Shown here piece after piece: positions 43,217 to 51,223 of a DNA stretch of 64,000 nt (its first letter is position 1; every line of letters starts with the position of its first letter). The stretch comes from VRUE01 sp963742535 (lineage in GTDB: Bacteria; Actinomycetota; Thermoleophilia; Solirubrobacterales; 70-9). A program made the position numbers and the translations under genes. The stretch covers positions 2,232,001 through 2,296,000 of the forward strand of contig CAVUMC010000002.1 in the NCBI GenBank assembly GCA_963742535.1. The letters are read 5' to 3'. The notes under the pieces are model-generated. The model was not told where the DNA came from. It saw only the letters and a program-made list of their open reading frames with translations, and made no database searches.

Positions 43217-43222
43217 TACGCT
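43217..43222 (+). promoter_or_regulatory. TACGCT -10 box, leaderless PHP gene
   Basis: TACGCT lies 9 nt before ATG 43232; no Shine-Dalgarno sequence is present. Confidence 0.35.
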
Positions 43223-43231
43223 GCCGGTCCG

Positions 43232-44077
43232 ATGCTTACCGATTATCACCTTCACCTTCGTCCTGATGAGCCCGACACGCCCGGGGAGCGCTTCTTCACC
43301 GGTGAGAACGTCGAGCGCTATCTCGCCGCCGCCGAGGCGGCCGGAATCGCCGAGTTGGGGGTCTCCGAGCACGTCTACCGCTTCACCCAGGCGCTCGACC
43401 TCTGGCGCCACCCGCTTTGGGAGCAGGAGGCGCGCGACGACCTCGATTCCTACTGCGAGTTCGTGCGCACGACGCCACTGCGGCTCGGGGTTGAGTGCGA
43501 CTACATTCCCGCCGCTGAGGACCGGACCAGGACGCTGCTCGAGGCGCGCGACTTTGACTACGTCGTCGGCTCCGTCCACTTCATTGGCGACGCCGCCGTC
43601 GACCATCCCGGCTGGGACGTCTGGGAGGACCGCAGTGATCCGGACGAGGTCTGGCGCCGTTACTTCGAGGCGCTCGCAGAGTGCGCCCGGTCCGGCCTCT
43701 TCGACATCCTTGCCCACCCCGACTTGGTCAAGGTTTGGGGCAGTTCGCGGCCGATGCCGGACCGCGACCCGCGCTTCTTCTACGAGCCGGCGATCGAGGC
43801 GATCGCCGAGAGTGGCATCGCGGTTGAGGTCTCGACCGCGGGACTGCGAAAGCCGGTCGGTGAGCTCTATCCGGCACAGGCGTTTGCCGAGATGTGCGTC
43901 GAAGCAGGGGCGGTCTTCGCGCTCTCTTCCGACGCCCACCTGCCGGAGCAGGTTGGTTATGGCTACGACAAGGCGATCGACTTTCTTGCCGATCTCGGGG
44001 TAGAGGAGATTTGTGTCTTCGATCGTCGCCAGCGCCGGCTCGAGCCACTGCCCACTCCGGTGCGGGAGGACTCCTAA
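43232..44077 (+). CDS. PHP-domain phosphoesterase, histidinol-phosphatase-like
   Basis: The protein has 281 residues from ATG 43232; the frame extends upstream to 42245 but that part is antisense to the DUF389 gene. Metal ligands of the PHP fold are visible in order: TDYHLHLRPDE, GVSEHVYRF, LGVECDYIPA, DYVVGSVHFIGD, DILAHPDLVKVWG and ALSSDAHLPEQVG. This matches the HisK-type histidinol phosphatases and related phosphoesterases. No other his genes are near, so histidine synthesis is not certain. The ispF GTG follows the stop directly. Confidence 0.88.
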   Translation: MLTDYHLHLRPDEPDTPGERFFTGENVERYLAAAEAAGIAELGVSEHVYRFTQALDLWRHPLWEQEARDDLDSYCEFVRTTPLRLGVECDYIPAAEDRTRTLLEARDFDYVVGSVHFIGDAAVDHPGWDVWEDRSDPDEVWRRYFEALAECARSGLFDILAHPDLVKVWGSSRPMPDRDPRFFYEPAIEAIAESGIAVEVSTAGLRKPVGELYPAQAFAEMCVEAGAVFALSSDAHLPEQVGYGYDKAIDFLADLGVEEICVFDRRQRRLEPLPTPVREDS

Positions 44078-44553
44078 GTGGAGGCGGGAGCAAGGCAGGT
44101 GAGCGTCGGCATCGGCTACGACAGTCATCGCTTCGAGGAGGGCCGGCGGCTGGTTCTGGGTGGGGTCGAGATCGACCACCCGCGCGGCCTAGCCGGACAT
44201 TCCGACGCCGACGTGCTCACCCATGCGGTGATCGACGCCCTGCTCGGTGCCGCCGGGGCGGGGGACATCGGCACCCATTTTCCCGACGACGACGAGATCT
44301 GGCGCGACGCCGACTCGATCGACCTGCTGCGCACCGCGGTCGGCATCGTCGCGGGCCGCATCGTCAACATCGACGCCACCCTGATCTGCGAGGAGCCCCG
44401 CCTTGGCCCTTCCGGCCGGAGATGGAACGGATTCTCAGCGAAGCGACCTCGGCCCGCGTCAGCATCAAGGCGACCAGCAACGAGGGCATGGGCTGGATTG
44501 GGCGGGGCGAGGGGATCGCCTGCATGGCGGTCGCTTCGATCGAGAGCGAATAA
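44078..44553 (+). pseudogene. ispF: MECDP synthase ispF with single-base frameshift
   Basis: The gene encodes 2-C-methyl-D-erythritol 2,4-cyclodiphosphate synthase, the fifth MEP-pathway enzyme. GTG 44078 has GGAGGA 7 nt upstream. The first frame gives GIGYDSHRFEEGRRLVLGG, GLAGHSDADVLTHAVIDALL, GDIGTHFPDDDE and NIDATLICEEPRLGP. Near 44410 the frame breaks, and the rest continues in the next frame: FRPEMERILSEATSARVSIK, TSNEGMGWIGRGEGIACMAV. One missing C in the run at about 44405-44412 would restore it. All metal and active-site motifs are otherwise intact. The pathway is essential and no second copy is here, so a sequencing error is more likely than true loss. Confidence 0.85.
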
Positions 44554-44567
44554 CCTTCGCCGCTGCG

Positions 44568-46214
44568 ATGGGAATGCTCAACTCCATAGCGTCGCGCGCT
44601 CGCCAGTCGGCGTCCGACTCGATCTTCGAGGCCAAGGTCTTGCGCGAGGCCGGGGTCGTCGGCCTGATGCGCCCCGACATCGCCGCCAAGGTGGGCATCA
44701 CCTTCCTGCGCTGGGGTGCCTCGCCGGCGACCGGCGTCGCCACCGCGGCGCTCGAGTATCCGCACGAGGCGATGCTGATCGACGAACGCGGCTCGCTCAG
44801 CTTCGAGCGGGTGCACCGGCGCTCGAACGCGCTGGCCCACGCCTTCGCGAGCATGGGTATTGGCCCCGGCGATGGGATCGGGATCATGTGCCGCAACCAC
44901 CGCGGCTTCATCGAGACGACCCTGGCGGCGGCCAAGCTCGGCGCCAGCGCGCTCTACCTGAACACGATGTTCGCCGGGCCACAGCTGGTCGAGGTGACCA
45001 AGCGCGAGAAGCCGAAGGCGCTCGTCTACGACGAAGAGTTCGCCGGCCTGCTTGACGGGGTTGACGAGAGCGTCACCCGCGTCGTCGCCTGGACCGACGG
45101 CGAGCCCGAGGGCCCGACGCTGGACTCGCTGATCGCCGGCAACGATGACGGCGACCTCAAGCCGCCGCCCGACAAACCGCGCTTCGTCATCCTCACCTCG
45201 GGCACTACCGGCACGCCGAAGGGCGCCCAGCGCTCCAGTCCCGACGGGCTGATGGCGATGGCGTCGCTGATCGACAGGATCCCCTTCCGTGCGCGCGAGA
45301 CGATGATGATCGCGGCGCCGCTCTTCCACTCCTGGGGCTTCTTCCACTTCGTGATGAGCCTGCCGACCGCCTCGACGATGGTGCTGAGGCGCCGCTTCGA
45401 TGAGGAGGAGACGCTGCGGGCGATTCAGGACCACCGCGCTCAGGTCCTCGGAGTTGTGCCGGTGATGCTGCAGCGCATCCTGCGCCTGCCGCCGGAGACC
45501 CTGGAGGCCTACGACCTCTCTTCGCTGCGCATCACCTCCGCCTCCGGCTCAGCGCTGCCGGGCGAGCTGGCGACCGAGTGGATGGATCGCTTCGGTGACA
45601 CCGTCTACAACCTCTATGGCTCGACCGAGGTCGCCTACGCCACGGTTGCCACCCCCGAGGATCTTCGTGCCGCCCCTGGCACGGCGGGCCGGCCGCCGCG
45701 CGGCACGGTCGTCCGCCTCTTCGACGAGGCCGGCCAGGAGGTTCCTCGCGGTGAGGTTGGACGGATCTTCGTCGGCAACGAGATGTCCTTCGAGGGCTAC
45801 ACCGGCGGCGGCGGCAAGGAGGCGATCGACGGCCTGCTCTGCAGCGGCGACGTCGGCCACATTGACGCCGACGGCCGCCTCTTCATCGACGGGCGTGACG
45901 ACGAGATGATCGTCTCCGGCGGTGAGAACGTCTTCCCGCGTGAGGTCGAGGACCTGCTTGCCGACCACGAGAGTGTGGTCGAGGTGGCGGTGATCGGGGT
46001 CGAGGACGAGGAGTTCGGCCAGCGGCTGAAGGCCTTCGTCGTCGCTACCACCGAAGCTGAGGTCTCCGAAGAAGAGCTCAAGGCGCACGTCAAGGCCCAT
46101 CTCGCCGGCTATAAGGCACCGCGGGAGATCGAGTTCCTCGACGAGCTGCCCCGCAACGCCACCGGCAAGATCCTCAAGCGCGAACTGCACGCGCGCGAGA
46201 CCGAGAACGCGTAG
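44568..46214 (+). CDS. Acyl-CoA synthetase / AMP-dependent ligase
   Basis: The 548-residue enzyme activates a carboxylic acid as acyl-AMP, then acyl-CoA. ATG 44568 follows the ispF stop; ATG 44574 is possible. Adenylation motifs are FVILTSGTTGTPKGAQ (P-loop), LFHSWGFFHFV, LYGSTEVAYATVATP, GRLFIDGRDDEMIVSGGENV, and the catalytic lysine in LPRNATGKILKRELHA. The N-terminal 60 residues (AKVGITFLRWG) resemble long-chain fatty-acid CoA ligases of actinobacteria. It is a likely target of sirtuin deacylation and supplies the beta-oxidation enzymes in the window. It interrupts the ispF-cysS order. Confidence 0.92.
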   Translation: MGMLNSIASRARQSASDSIFEAKVLREAGVVGLMRPDIAAKVGITFLRWGASPATGVATAALEYPHEAMLIDERGSLSFERVHRRSNALAHAFASMGIGPGDGIGIMCRNHRGFIETTLAAAKLGASALYLNTMFAGPQLVEVTKREKPKALVYDEEFAGLLDGVDESVTRVVAWTDGEPEGPTLDSLIAGNDDGDLKPPPDKPRFVILTSGTTGTPKGAQRSSPDGLMAMASLIDRIPFRARETMMIAAPLFHSWGFFHFVMSLPTASTMVLRRRFDEEETLRAIQDHRAQVLGVVPVMLQRILRLPPETLEAYDLSSLRITSASGSALPGELATEWMDRFGDTVYNLYGSTEVAYATVATPEDLRAAPGTAGRPPRGTVVRLFDEAGQEVPRGEVGRIFVGNEMSFEGYTGGGGKEAIDGLLCSGDVGHIDADGRLFIDGRDDEMIVSGGENVFPREVEDLLADHESVVEVAVIGVEDEEFGQRLKAFVVATTEAEVSEEELKAHVKAHLAGYKAPREIEFLDELPRNATGKILKRELHARETENA

Positions 46215-46218
46215 GGCG

Positions 46219-46244
46219 GATCCCGGTAGGGCTCTGCCGGGATC
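46219..46244 (+). terminator. Hairpin after the acyl-CoA synthetase gene
   Basis: GATCCCGG (46219-46226) and CCGGGATC (46237-46244) form an 8-bp stem around 10 nt, starting 5 nt after the stop. No T-run follows. Confidence 0.45.
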
Positions 46245-46304
46245 GACCCCCAAATTGCGGCCTCCCTGGCGTTCTAGGGGTAGCTAGGCCTCCGACGCCG
46301 ATAG

Positions 46305-46310
46305 TAGGTT
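46305..46310 (+). promoter_or_regulatory. TAGGTT -10 box, leaderless coiled-coil gene
   Basis: TAGGTT is followed by 7 nt and ATG 46318, with no Shine-Dalgarno sequence. Confidence 0.4.
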
Positions 46311-46317
46311 GGCGCTC

Positions 46318-47187
46318 ATGGGTGATCCAGCGGCGCAGCTGAAGGTGGTTGGCGAGGCGAATCGGGAGCTGCATGAGACGGCTTCGCAGGCCCTCGAGTG
46401 GGTGCGGGTCAGCGAGGAGCGCGTGGCCAAGGCCGAGGCGCGCAACGAGGAGCTGCGCAGCGAGTTGAAACAGCGGGCGATGGCCACGCTGAGCAAATTC
46501 AGCGCCGAAGGGCGCGAGCGTATTGCCGCCGAGCGTGAGCAGCGCAAGCAGGCTGAGGCGCGCGCTGTGCGAGCCGAGACTGCGCGTGATCGCGCCGAGA
46601 AAAGCTTTGAACAGACTCAGCAGAAGACCCAGGTCGACCGCGAGGCCGTCGCCGATGCGCTGAGCGCCGCGAGAAACGAGTCGAAGCGCGAGATCGCCGC
46701 TGCCGTCAAGCAGGTTGAAGAGCGCGCTGCCCAGCAACATAAGGAGGTCCTCGACCGGGCCAAGCTGGAGGCCGACCAGCGTGTCGCGGCGGCCGAGCAG
46801 CGCGCGGTCGAAGCCGATGCCGCCGCTGCCGAGGCACATCAGCTCGCGGTCAAGCTCGAGACCGAGATCGAGGAGCGGGTGATGCAGGGGACCGAGGACG
46901 TGCGCCGCGAGGCCGACGAGCGCGTCCGCTCGCTGGTCGAGAAGGTCGAAGGTGAGGCGACCGAGAAGGCACGGGCGCGCGCCGAGGAAGCCCTTAAAGC
47001 GGAGTCCGACCGGATCCGCACTCAAGCCGAGCAGCGCGAGGAGCGAGTCAGGCAGGCGGCGGAGGATGAGATCAAGGCGAGCGCTTCGAGGGCCCGTCGC
47101 GAGGTCCTTGCCGCCGCCGACCGCAATGCCCCGTCGTGGTCACGTCGCGATCCCGCTCCCTCGGGCTCCGGCTACCGCACGTTCTAG
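46318..47187 (+). CDS. Long cytoplasmic coiled-coil protein
   Basis: The 289-residue protein starts at ATG 46318; TTG 46309 is in frame but not needed. Nearly the whole chain (about 15-270) is one charged coiled coil rich in Ala, Glu, Arg and Gln, with heptads such as AEREQRKQAEARAVRAE and ARAEEALKAESDRIRTQAEQ. No signal peptide or membrane helix is present. The last 20 residues are Ser/Pro/Gly-rich (APSGSGYRTF). It may be a structural or scaffold protein; low complexity prevents a family call. It lies directly before cysS. Confidence 0.65.
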   Translation: MGDPAAQLKVVGEANRELHETASQALEWVRVSEERVAKAEARNEELRSELKQRAMATLSKFSAEGRERIAAEREQRKQAEARAVRAETARDRAEKSFEQTQQKTQVDREAVADALSAARNESKREIAAAVKQVEERAAQQHKEVLDRAKLEADQRVAAAEQRAVEADAAAAEAHQLAVKLETEIEERVMQGTEDVRREADERVRSLVEKVEGEATEKARARAEEALKAESDRIRTQAEQREERVRQAAEDEIKASASRARREVLAAADRNAPSWSRRDPAPSGSGYRTF

Positions 47188-47202
47188 CTCTCTGGTTCTC
47201 TC

Positions 47203-47208
47203 TAGCAT
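47203..47208 (+). promoter_or_regulatory. TAGCAT -10 box, leaderless cysS
   Basis: TAGCAT is followed by 7 nt and ATG 47216, with no Shine-Dalgarno sequence. Expression of cysS-rlmB may begin here. Confidence 0.4.
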
Positions 47209-47215
47209 CCGCCCG

Positions 47216-48625
47216 ATGCGAGAGGTGCGGATCAAGGACACGCTGTCGGGTGAGGTCGTTCGCCTCGATCCCGAGGCCGAGGTCGGCATCTACGCCTGCG
47301 GCCCCACTGTCTATAGCCGCATCCACATCGGCAACGCCCGGCCCTTCGTCATTTTTTCGCTGCTGCGCCGCTTTCTCGCCTCCGAGGGTTACCGGGCGAA
47401 GCTGGTCGTCAACGTCACCGACATCAACGACAAGATCTACGTTGCCGCCCGTGAGGCGGGGAGTGGCTCCGCGGAATTCGCCGAGCGGATGACCAAGGCT
47501 TACTTCGATGACACCGGCCGCCTCGGCCTCGGCCGGCCCGATGCCGAGCCGCTGGCGACGGCGACGATCGGGGAGATCGTCGCTCTGATCGCCGACCTGA
47601 TCGATTCTGGCCACGCCTACGAGTCCGGCGGGGATGTCTACTTCCGCGTGCGCAGCTTCGACGGCTACGGCAAGCTCTCCAACCGGCGCACCGAGGACAT
47701 GGACCAGGGCGAGGAGGCGGGCTCTGCATCGCTCAAGGAGGACGGGCTCGACTTCGCGCTCTGGAAGGCGCACAAGCCCGACGAGGACACCTCTTGGGAC
47801 TCGCCCTGGGGCCCTGGACGCCCGGGCTGGCACATCGAGTGCTCGGCGATGGCGGAGGCCGAGCTCGGTCCCTCGTTTGCGATCCACGGCGGCGGCTCCG
47901 ACCTCGTCTTCCCCCATCACGAGAACGAGATAGCCCAGTCTGAGGGCGCCGGGCGCCCGTTCGCCCGTGCCTGGATGCACAACGGCATGGTCCAGACCGA
48001 CGCGGAAAAGATGTCGAAGTCCGAGGGGAACATCTTCCAGCTCAGCGAGGCAATCGACCAGTACGGGGCGGAGGCGGTCGTCGCGTATCTGATTTCCGGG
48101 CACTATCGGCAGCCACTAGCGTTTGGGCCGCAGCAGATGGAGGAAGCCGTGGCGCAGGTCGAGAGGCTGAGGAACTTCTTCAGAGAGCACCCGGATGGGG
48201 AGGGGTCAGGAGAGGATTCGTCAGAGCAACAGCGGGGAGGCTCTGCCGAACCCTCTCCTGACCCCTCTCGCAGCGCGGCGGCCTCCCGTATCGAGAGCTT
48301 CAGGGACGCGCTGGCGGACGACTTCAACACGCCGCGAGCGATGGCCGAGGCGTTTGAGCTGGTGGCAGAAGCGAACCGCGACGAGGTTCCCGGAGCTTCG
48401 GGGGTTCTGGCGGAGATGCTGGCGCTCGTCGGCCTCAGCACCCTTACTCAGCCAGATAAGGGTGCTGAGGCCGACGACGAGGCAGAGACGCTGCTCGTCG
48501 AACGACAGGAGGCTCGGGCCTCAAAGGACTTCGAGCGAGCTGACGAAATTCGGGACAGGCTCGCCGAGCTCGGCTGGGAAGTTCGAGATTCAGCCGACGG
48601 TGCCAAGCTCGTTCCAAAGAGCTGA
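47216..48625 (+). CDS. cysS: Cysteinyl-tRNA synthetase
   Basis: The 469-residue class I enzyme charges tRNA-Cys. Motifs are GIYACGPTVYSRIHIGNARP (zinc Cys and HIGN), GWHIECSAMAEAELG, VFPHHENEIAQSEGAG (zinc ligands) and the KMSKS loop AEKMSKSEGNIF. Two stretches in the C-terminal region are odd: Ser/Glu/Pro/Gly-rich residues encoded by a 16-bp hairpin at 48200-48267, and residues encoded by a 21-bp hairpin at 48426-48477. Both lie between helices, outside the catalytic core, and keep the frame. rlmB follows with a one-base TGATG overlap. Gene order cysS-rlmB-sigH is as in Bacillus. Confidence 0.96.
   Translation: MREVRIKDTLSGEVVRLDPEAEVGIYACGPTVYSRIHIGNARPFVIFSLLRRFLASEGYRAKLVVNVTDINDKIYVAAREAGSGSAEFAERMTKAYFDDTGRLGLGRPDAEPLATATIGEIVALIADLIDSGHAYESGGDVYFRVRSFDGYGKLSNRRTEDMDQGEEAGSASLKEDGLDFALWKAHKPDEDTSWDSPWGPGRPGWHIECSAMAEAELGPSFAIHGGGSDLVFPHHENEIAQSEGAGRPFARAWMHNGMVQTDAEKMSKSEGNIFQLSEAIDQYGAEAVVAYLISGHYRQPLAFGPQQMEEAVAQVERLRNFFREHPDGEGSGEDSSEQQRGGSAEPSPDPSRSAAASRIESFRDALADDFNTPRAMAEAFELVAEANRDEVPGASGVLAEMLALVGLSTLTQPDKGAEADDEAETLLVERQEARASKDFERADEIRDRLAELGWEVRDSADGAKLVPKS
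48200..48267. repeat. Long hairpin inside cysS (16-bp arms)
   Basis: Perfect 16-bp arms (48200-48215 and 48252-48267) enclose 36 nt, in which CAGAGC/GCTCTG form an inner helix. It codes in frame for a low-complexity Ser/Glu/Pro linker of cysteinyl-tRNA synthetase. The two-helix layout resembles the intergenic elements, but the core matches neither family. Confidence 0.7.
48426..48477. repeat. Long hairpin inside cysS (21-bp arms)
   Basis: Arms 48426-48446 and 48457-48477 pair perfectly over 21 bp around a 10-nt loop. They code in frame for a linker containing LSTLTQPDKGAEADD. A perfect palindrome of this length is far beyond chance and is not required by the protein. Confidence 0.75.
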
Positions 48626-49275
48626 TGGCCTCGCAGGTCATCTACGGCAAGCAGCCGGTCGCCGAGGCGGAGCGGGGGAGACGGCGCGTTCAGCGTGTTT
48701 GGCGGGCGCCCGAGACCTCGAGCGAGGAGTTGGAGAGACTCTGTGGCTCACCCGATCATCAGGGCGTCGTTGCCGAGGTTGAGCCTTATCCATATGCCGG
48801 TGCCGCGGAGATGTTGCGTACCGAAAACGCTCTGCTGCTTGCCCTCGACCAGGTGCAGGATCCGCGCAATCTTGGGGCGGTCGCCCGTTCGGCGGAGGTA
48901 GCGGGGGCCGCGGGTCTGGTCATCCCCGAACGCCGAGCGGCGGAGGTGACGGCGGTTGCGTGCAAGGCGTCGGCGGGCGCGGTCGAGCACCTGCCGATTG
49001 CTCATGTGCGCAATCTCGCCGACTGGCTAGCCGAGGCCAAGGAGGCGGGGTTCTGGATCTGGGGTGCCGACGCCGACGCCAAAAAGGCTCCCTGGGACGT
49101 CGACCTCACCGGCCCGACCGTGCTCGTCCTCGGCGGCGAGGGGAAGGGCTTGCGGCCGCGGGTCGCGGCAGCCTGCGATGGCCTTGTCTCCCTTCCTCAG
49201 GCCGGCAAAGTCGACTCGCTCAACGTCTCGGCAGCTGCGACGGCACTGCTTTTTGAGGCAGTCCGTCAGCGCTAG
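48625..49275 (+). CDS. rlmB: 23S rRNA 2'-O-methyltransferase RlmB-type (SPOUT)
   Basis: The 216-residue SPOUT enzyme methylates a ribose in 23S rRNA (or a tRNA, as some TrmH relatives do). A short N-terminal substrate-binding domain (about 1-60, QVIYGKQPVAEAERGRRRVQ) precedes the knotted fold: motif 1 ALDQVQDPRNLGAVARSAEV, motif 2 VLVLGGEGKGLRPRV, motif 3 LPQAGKVDSLNVSAAATALL. It is somewhat shorter than typical RlmB (about 245). It overlaps the cysS stop by one base (TGATG), so the two are coupled. Confidence 0.92.
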   Translation: MASQVIYGKQPVAEAERGRRRVQRVWRAPETSSEELERLCGSPDHQGVVAEVEPYPYAGAAEMLRTENALLLALDQVQDPRNLGAVARSAEVAGAAGLVIPERRAAEVTAVACKASAGAVEHLPIAHVRNLADWLAEAKEAGFWIWGADADAKKAPWDVDLTGPTVLVLGGEGKGLRPRVAAACDGLVSLPQAGKVDSLNVSAAATALLFEAVRQR

Positions 49276-49312
49276 CACCTGCAACGGCAATTGCACGAAA
49301 TTCCGATTGGGG

Positions 49313-49340
49313 TTGACAGAACACCGCGCGGCCGTAAACT
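49313..49340 (+). promoter_or_regulatory. sigH promoter (TTGACA - 16 nt - TAAACT)
   Basis: A consensus -35 TTGACA (49313-49318) is 16 nt upstream of TAAACT (49335-49340). It directs transcription from about 49347, giving a leader of about 100 nt before the sigH start. Confidence 0.65.
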
Positions 49341-49359
49341 AACGCGCCAATAAGGTTGA

Positions 49360-49421
49360 ACCTCAGCTTGAGTCTGAGGTGACCAGTCCATACAGGGCGC
49401 CACCAGGGGAGGTAAGGCGCC
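49360..49421 (+). other. Structured sigH leader with two hairpins
   Basis: In the untranslated leader ACCTCAG/CTGAGGT (49360-49366 with 49374-49380) and GGCGCC/GGCGCC (49396-49401 with 49416-49421) form hairpins. The second exposes GGGGAGG in its loop, a Shine-Dalgarno-like string with no start codon behind it. The real ribosome site, AAGGAG, lies further on at 49437-49442. Leader-based control of sigma factor translation is possible. Confidence 0.35.
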
Positions 49422-49449
49422 ACGACCCTTCATTCAAGGAGAAGGATCT

Positions 49450-50160
49450 GTGGCTCTATCTTCGCCGACCCATGAAATGCAGCTCCCTTCGGGCCGTCTC
49501 AACGGTTCCCTGAGGCCCGTCGAGACTAACCTTCAACCTGAGCTTGATGACCATTATCTGGTCGCTCTCGCTAAGGAGGGCCGCACCGACGCGTACGACG
49601 CGATCGTCCGCCGCTACCGCGGCTTCGTCCGGCTCAAGGCCTCCTCTTACTTCCTGCTCGGAGGAGAGGCCGACGACCTGATCCAGGAAGGCCTCCTCGG
49701 TCTTTACAAGGCCGTCCGCGACTACCGCACCGATCGCGAGTCGAGCTTCCGCAACTTCGCCGAGCTCTGCATCACCCGCCAGATCATCACCGCGGTGAAG
49801 ACGGCGACCCGCAACAAGCACACGCCGCTCAACCAGTACGTCTCCTTCAGCCAGACGCCCGCGGCGGCCGGTGATTCGGACACGACCCTGGACGAGATCC
49901 TGCCCGGCCCGACCGTGCACGATCCCGTCAACCAGGTGATCGCTTCCGAAGAGCTGGAGAGCCTCGTCTCCTGCCTCTCCGGCATCTCCGGCGTTCTCTC
50001 GGACTTGGAGAGCCGCGTGCTCTCGCTCTACCTCGACGGTCACTCCTATGAGGCGACGGCCGAGCAGCTCGAGTGCGACACCAAGACGGTCGACAACGCC
50101 CTGCAGCGGGTCAAGCGCAAGGTCGGCGCCCACCTGGCCTCGCGCGAGACCCTGAACTAG
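49450..50160 (+). CDS. sigH: RNA polymerase sigma factor SigH (Spo0H-like)
   Basis: The 236-residue sigma-70 family member starts at GTG 49450 with AAGGAG upstream. It lacks region 1.1. Region 2 is very close to Bacillus SigH: VRLKASSYFLLGGEADDLIQ, EGLLGLYKAVRDYRTDRESS, FAELCITRQIITAVKTATRN. Region 4 is LSDLESRVLSLYLDGHSYEA and DTKTVDNALQRVKRKVGAHL. In Bacillus this factor drives early stationary-phase and sporulation genes; in actinobacteria its role is less studied. Place after cysS-rlmB agrees with orthology. The next genes expected in Bacillus (rpmG, secE, nusG) do not follow here. Confidence 0.93.
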   Translation: MALSSPTHEMQLPSGRLNGSLRPVETNLQPELDDHYLVALAKEGRTDAYDAIVRRYRGFVRLKASSYFLLGGEADDLIQEGLLGLYKAVRDYRTDRESSFRNFAELCITRQIITAVKTATRNKHTPLNQYVSFSQTPAAAGDSDTTLDEILPGPTVHDPVNQVIASEELESLVSCLSGISGVLSDLESRVLSLYLDGHSYEATAEQLECDTKTVDNALQRVKRKVGAHLASRETLN

Positions 50161-51212
50161 GGCAGGTCGGCGAGGACGTACTCGAGCAGCTCCCGGCCGT
50201 GCTCGGAGGCGACGGAGACGTCGTCAGCCTTGATCCGGGCACGGTGCAGGGATTGCATGCGTAGGACGTCGCCGTCGCAGTGGCTGTTGGGGAAGATCCC
50301 CGAGTAGGAGACGCCGAGCCGCTCCAGATCATCGGCGACCAGCGCCGTGGCGGGCGTCTCCAGCGGCAGGTCGATGTAGACGGCGTCGAGGCAGGCGCGG
50401 TGAAAGAGGTGATGGCGCTCGGCGGCGACGGCGGTCTCGAGGTCCGCACCGGGTGTGTGGACAGTGATCAGCGCCAGGTTGTGATCCGCCTCGACCGCGA
50501 CGTGCAGTTCGGTCTTCTCGGCGAGTTCCACGTCCGTTGGCGGCTCGGTCAGCGTGCCCCGCAGTTCGCACAGTTCCAGGGTGCGACCAACGATCTCGCG
50601 GTGGCGCTCGGGCGCGTAAACCGGCCGCTCGTGGCCATCGTTGAGCTTGGTGTAGAAGAGCGCCGCTGATTGCCGCCCGCGCCGCCTTTCCCCGGCCGCA
50701 TCATTCGACACCGAGGCCGGAATCCACCCGAGCAGGAAGCCGGTCTCGTGCGCGCCAAGCTCGATGTTGGCCCGTTGGCTGTAGGGATGAGCAGCAGTCG
50801 CCTCGCTGTACATCCCAGCCAACCCCTGCTCGGTGGCCCAATCCATCAGGAAGCGCTTGGTCCGCGTGAAGATGTGCTGCCCCCGCGCCGCCGGCATCGT
50901 CACCGCCTGCCCGGTGTGCGCCACCGCATCCCCCGCTGCCCCCAGGCTCATCCCCTCATGGCAGAGCAGCTCCCCCTCGACCGACTCGGCGACGCAGGAG
51001 ATATAGGTCCCCTCATCCAGCCGCCTCGACACCTCCGCCGCGTCATAGACCCAGCGCACGTCGTAGCTGTCGCCATAGGCCACCTCGATTGCCTGCGCCA
51101 GCACTGCCCCTTCGTCTGGAGCGAGAAAGCGAAAATTCACATCCACGAACTTGACGATTACACAGCGCTGACGAACAACGGGTGCCCCTCCGACACTTCT
51201 CCGAGTTGGCAC
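50157..51212 (-). CDS. GNAT-fold acyltransferase-like protein
   Basis: The 351-residue protein starts at GTG 51212; GTG 51149 is a shorter choice. The first half has GNAT features: YISCVAESVEGELLCHEGMS (strands 4-5), the acyl-CoA loop region TMPAARGQHIFTRTKRFLMD, and GLAGMYSEATAAHPYSQRAN followed by LGAHETGFLLGW. The second half (about 185-350) resembles a further degenerate ligand domain and is not recognised. It converges on sigH with a 4-nt overlap. Its start is 12 nt from repeat copy C. The substrate is unknown. Confidence 0.65.
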   Translation of the reverse strand: MPTRRSVGGAPVVRQRCVIVKFVDVNFRFLAPDEGAVLAQAIEVAYGDSYDVRWVYDAAEVSRRLDEGTYISCVAESVEGELLCHEGMSLGAAGDAVAHTGQAVTMPAARGQHIFTRTKRFLMDWATEQGLAGMYSEATAAHPYSQRANIELGAHETGFLLGWIPASVSNDAAGERRRGRQSAALFYTKLNDGHERPVYAPERHREIVGRTLELCELRGTLTEPPTDVELAEKTELHVAVEADHNLALITVHTPGADLETAVAAERHHLFHRACLDAVYIDLPLETPATALVADDLERLGVSYSGIFPNSHCDGDVLRMQSLHRARIKADDVSVASEHGRELLEYVLADLP

Positions 51213-51223
51213 TGCCTGTCGGG

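Noticed and set aside
42245..43231. Long 5' extension of the PHP gene frame
   Set aside because: The extension is antisense to the DUF389 gene and carries no recognisable domain; the PHP metal motif starts a few residues after ATG 43232.
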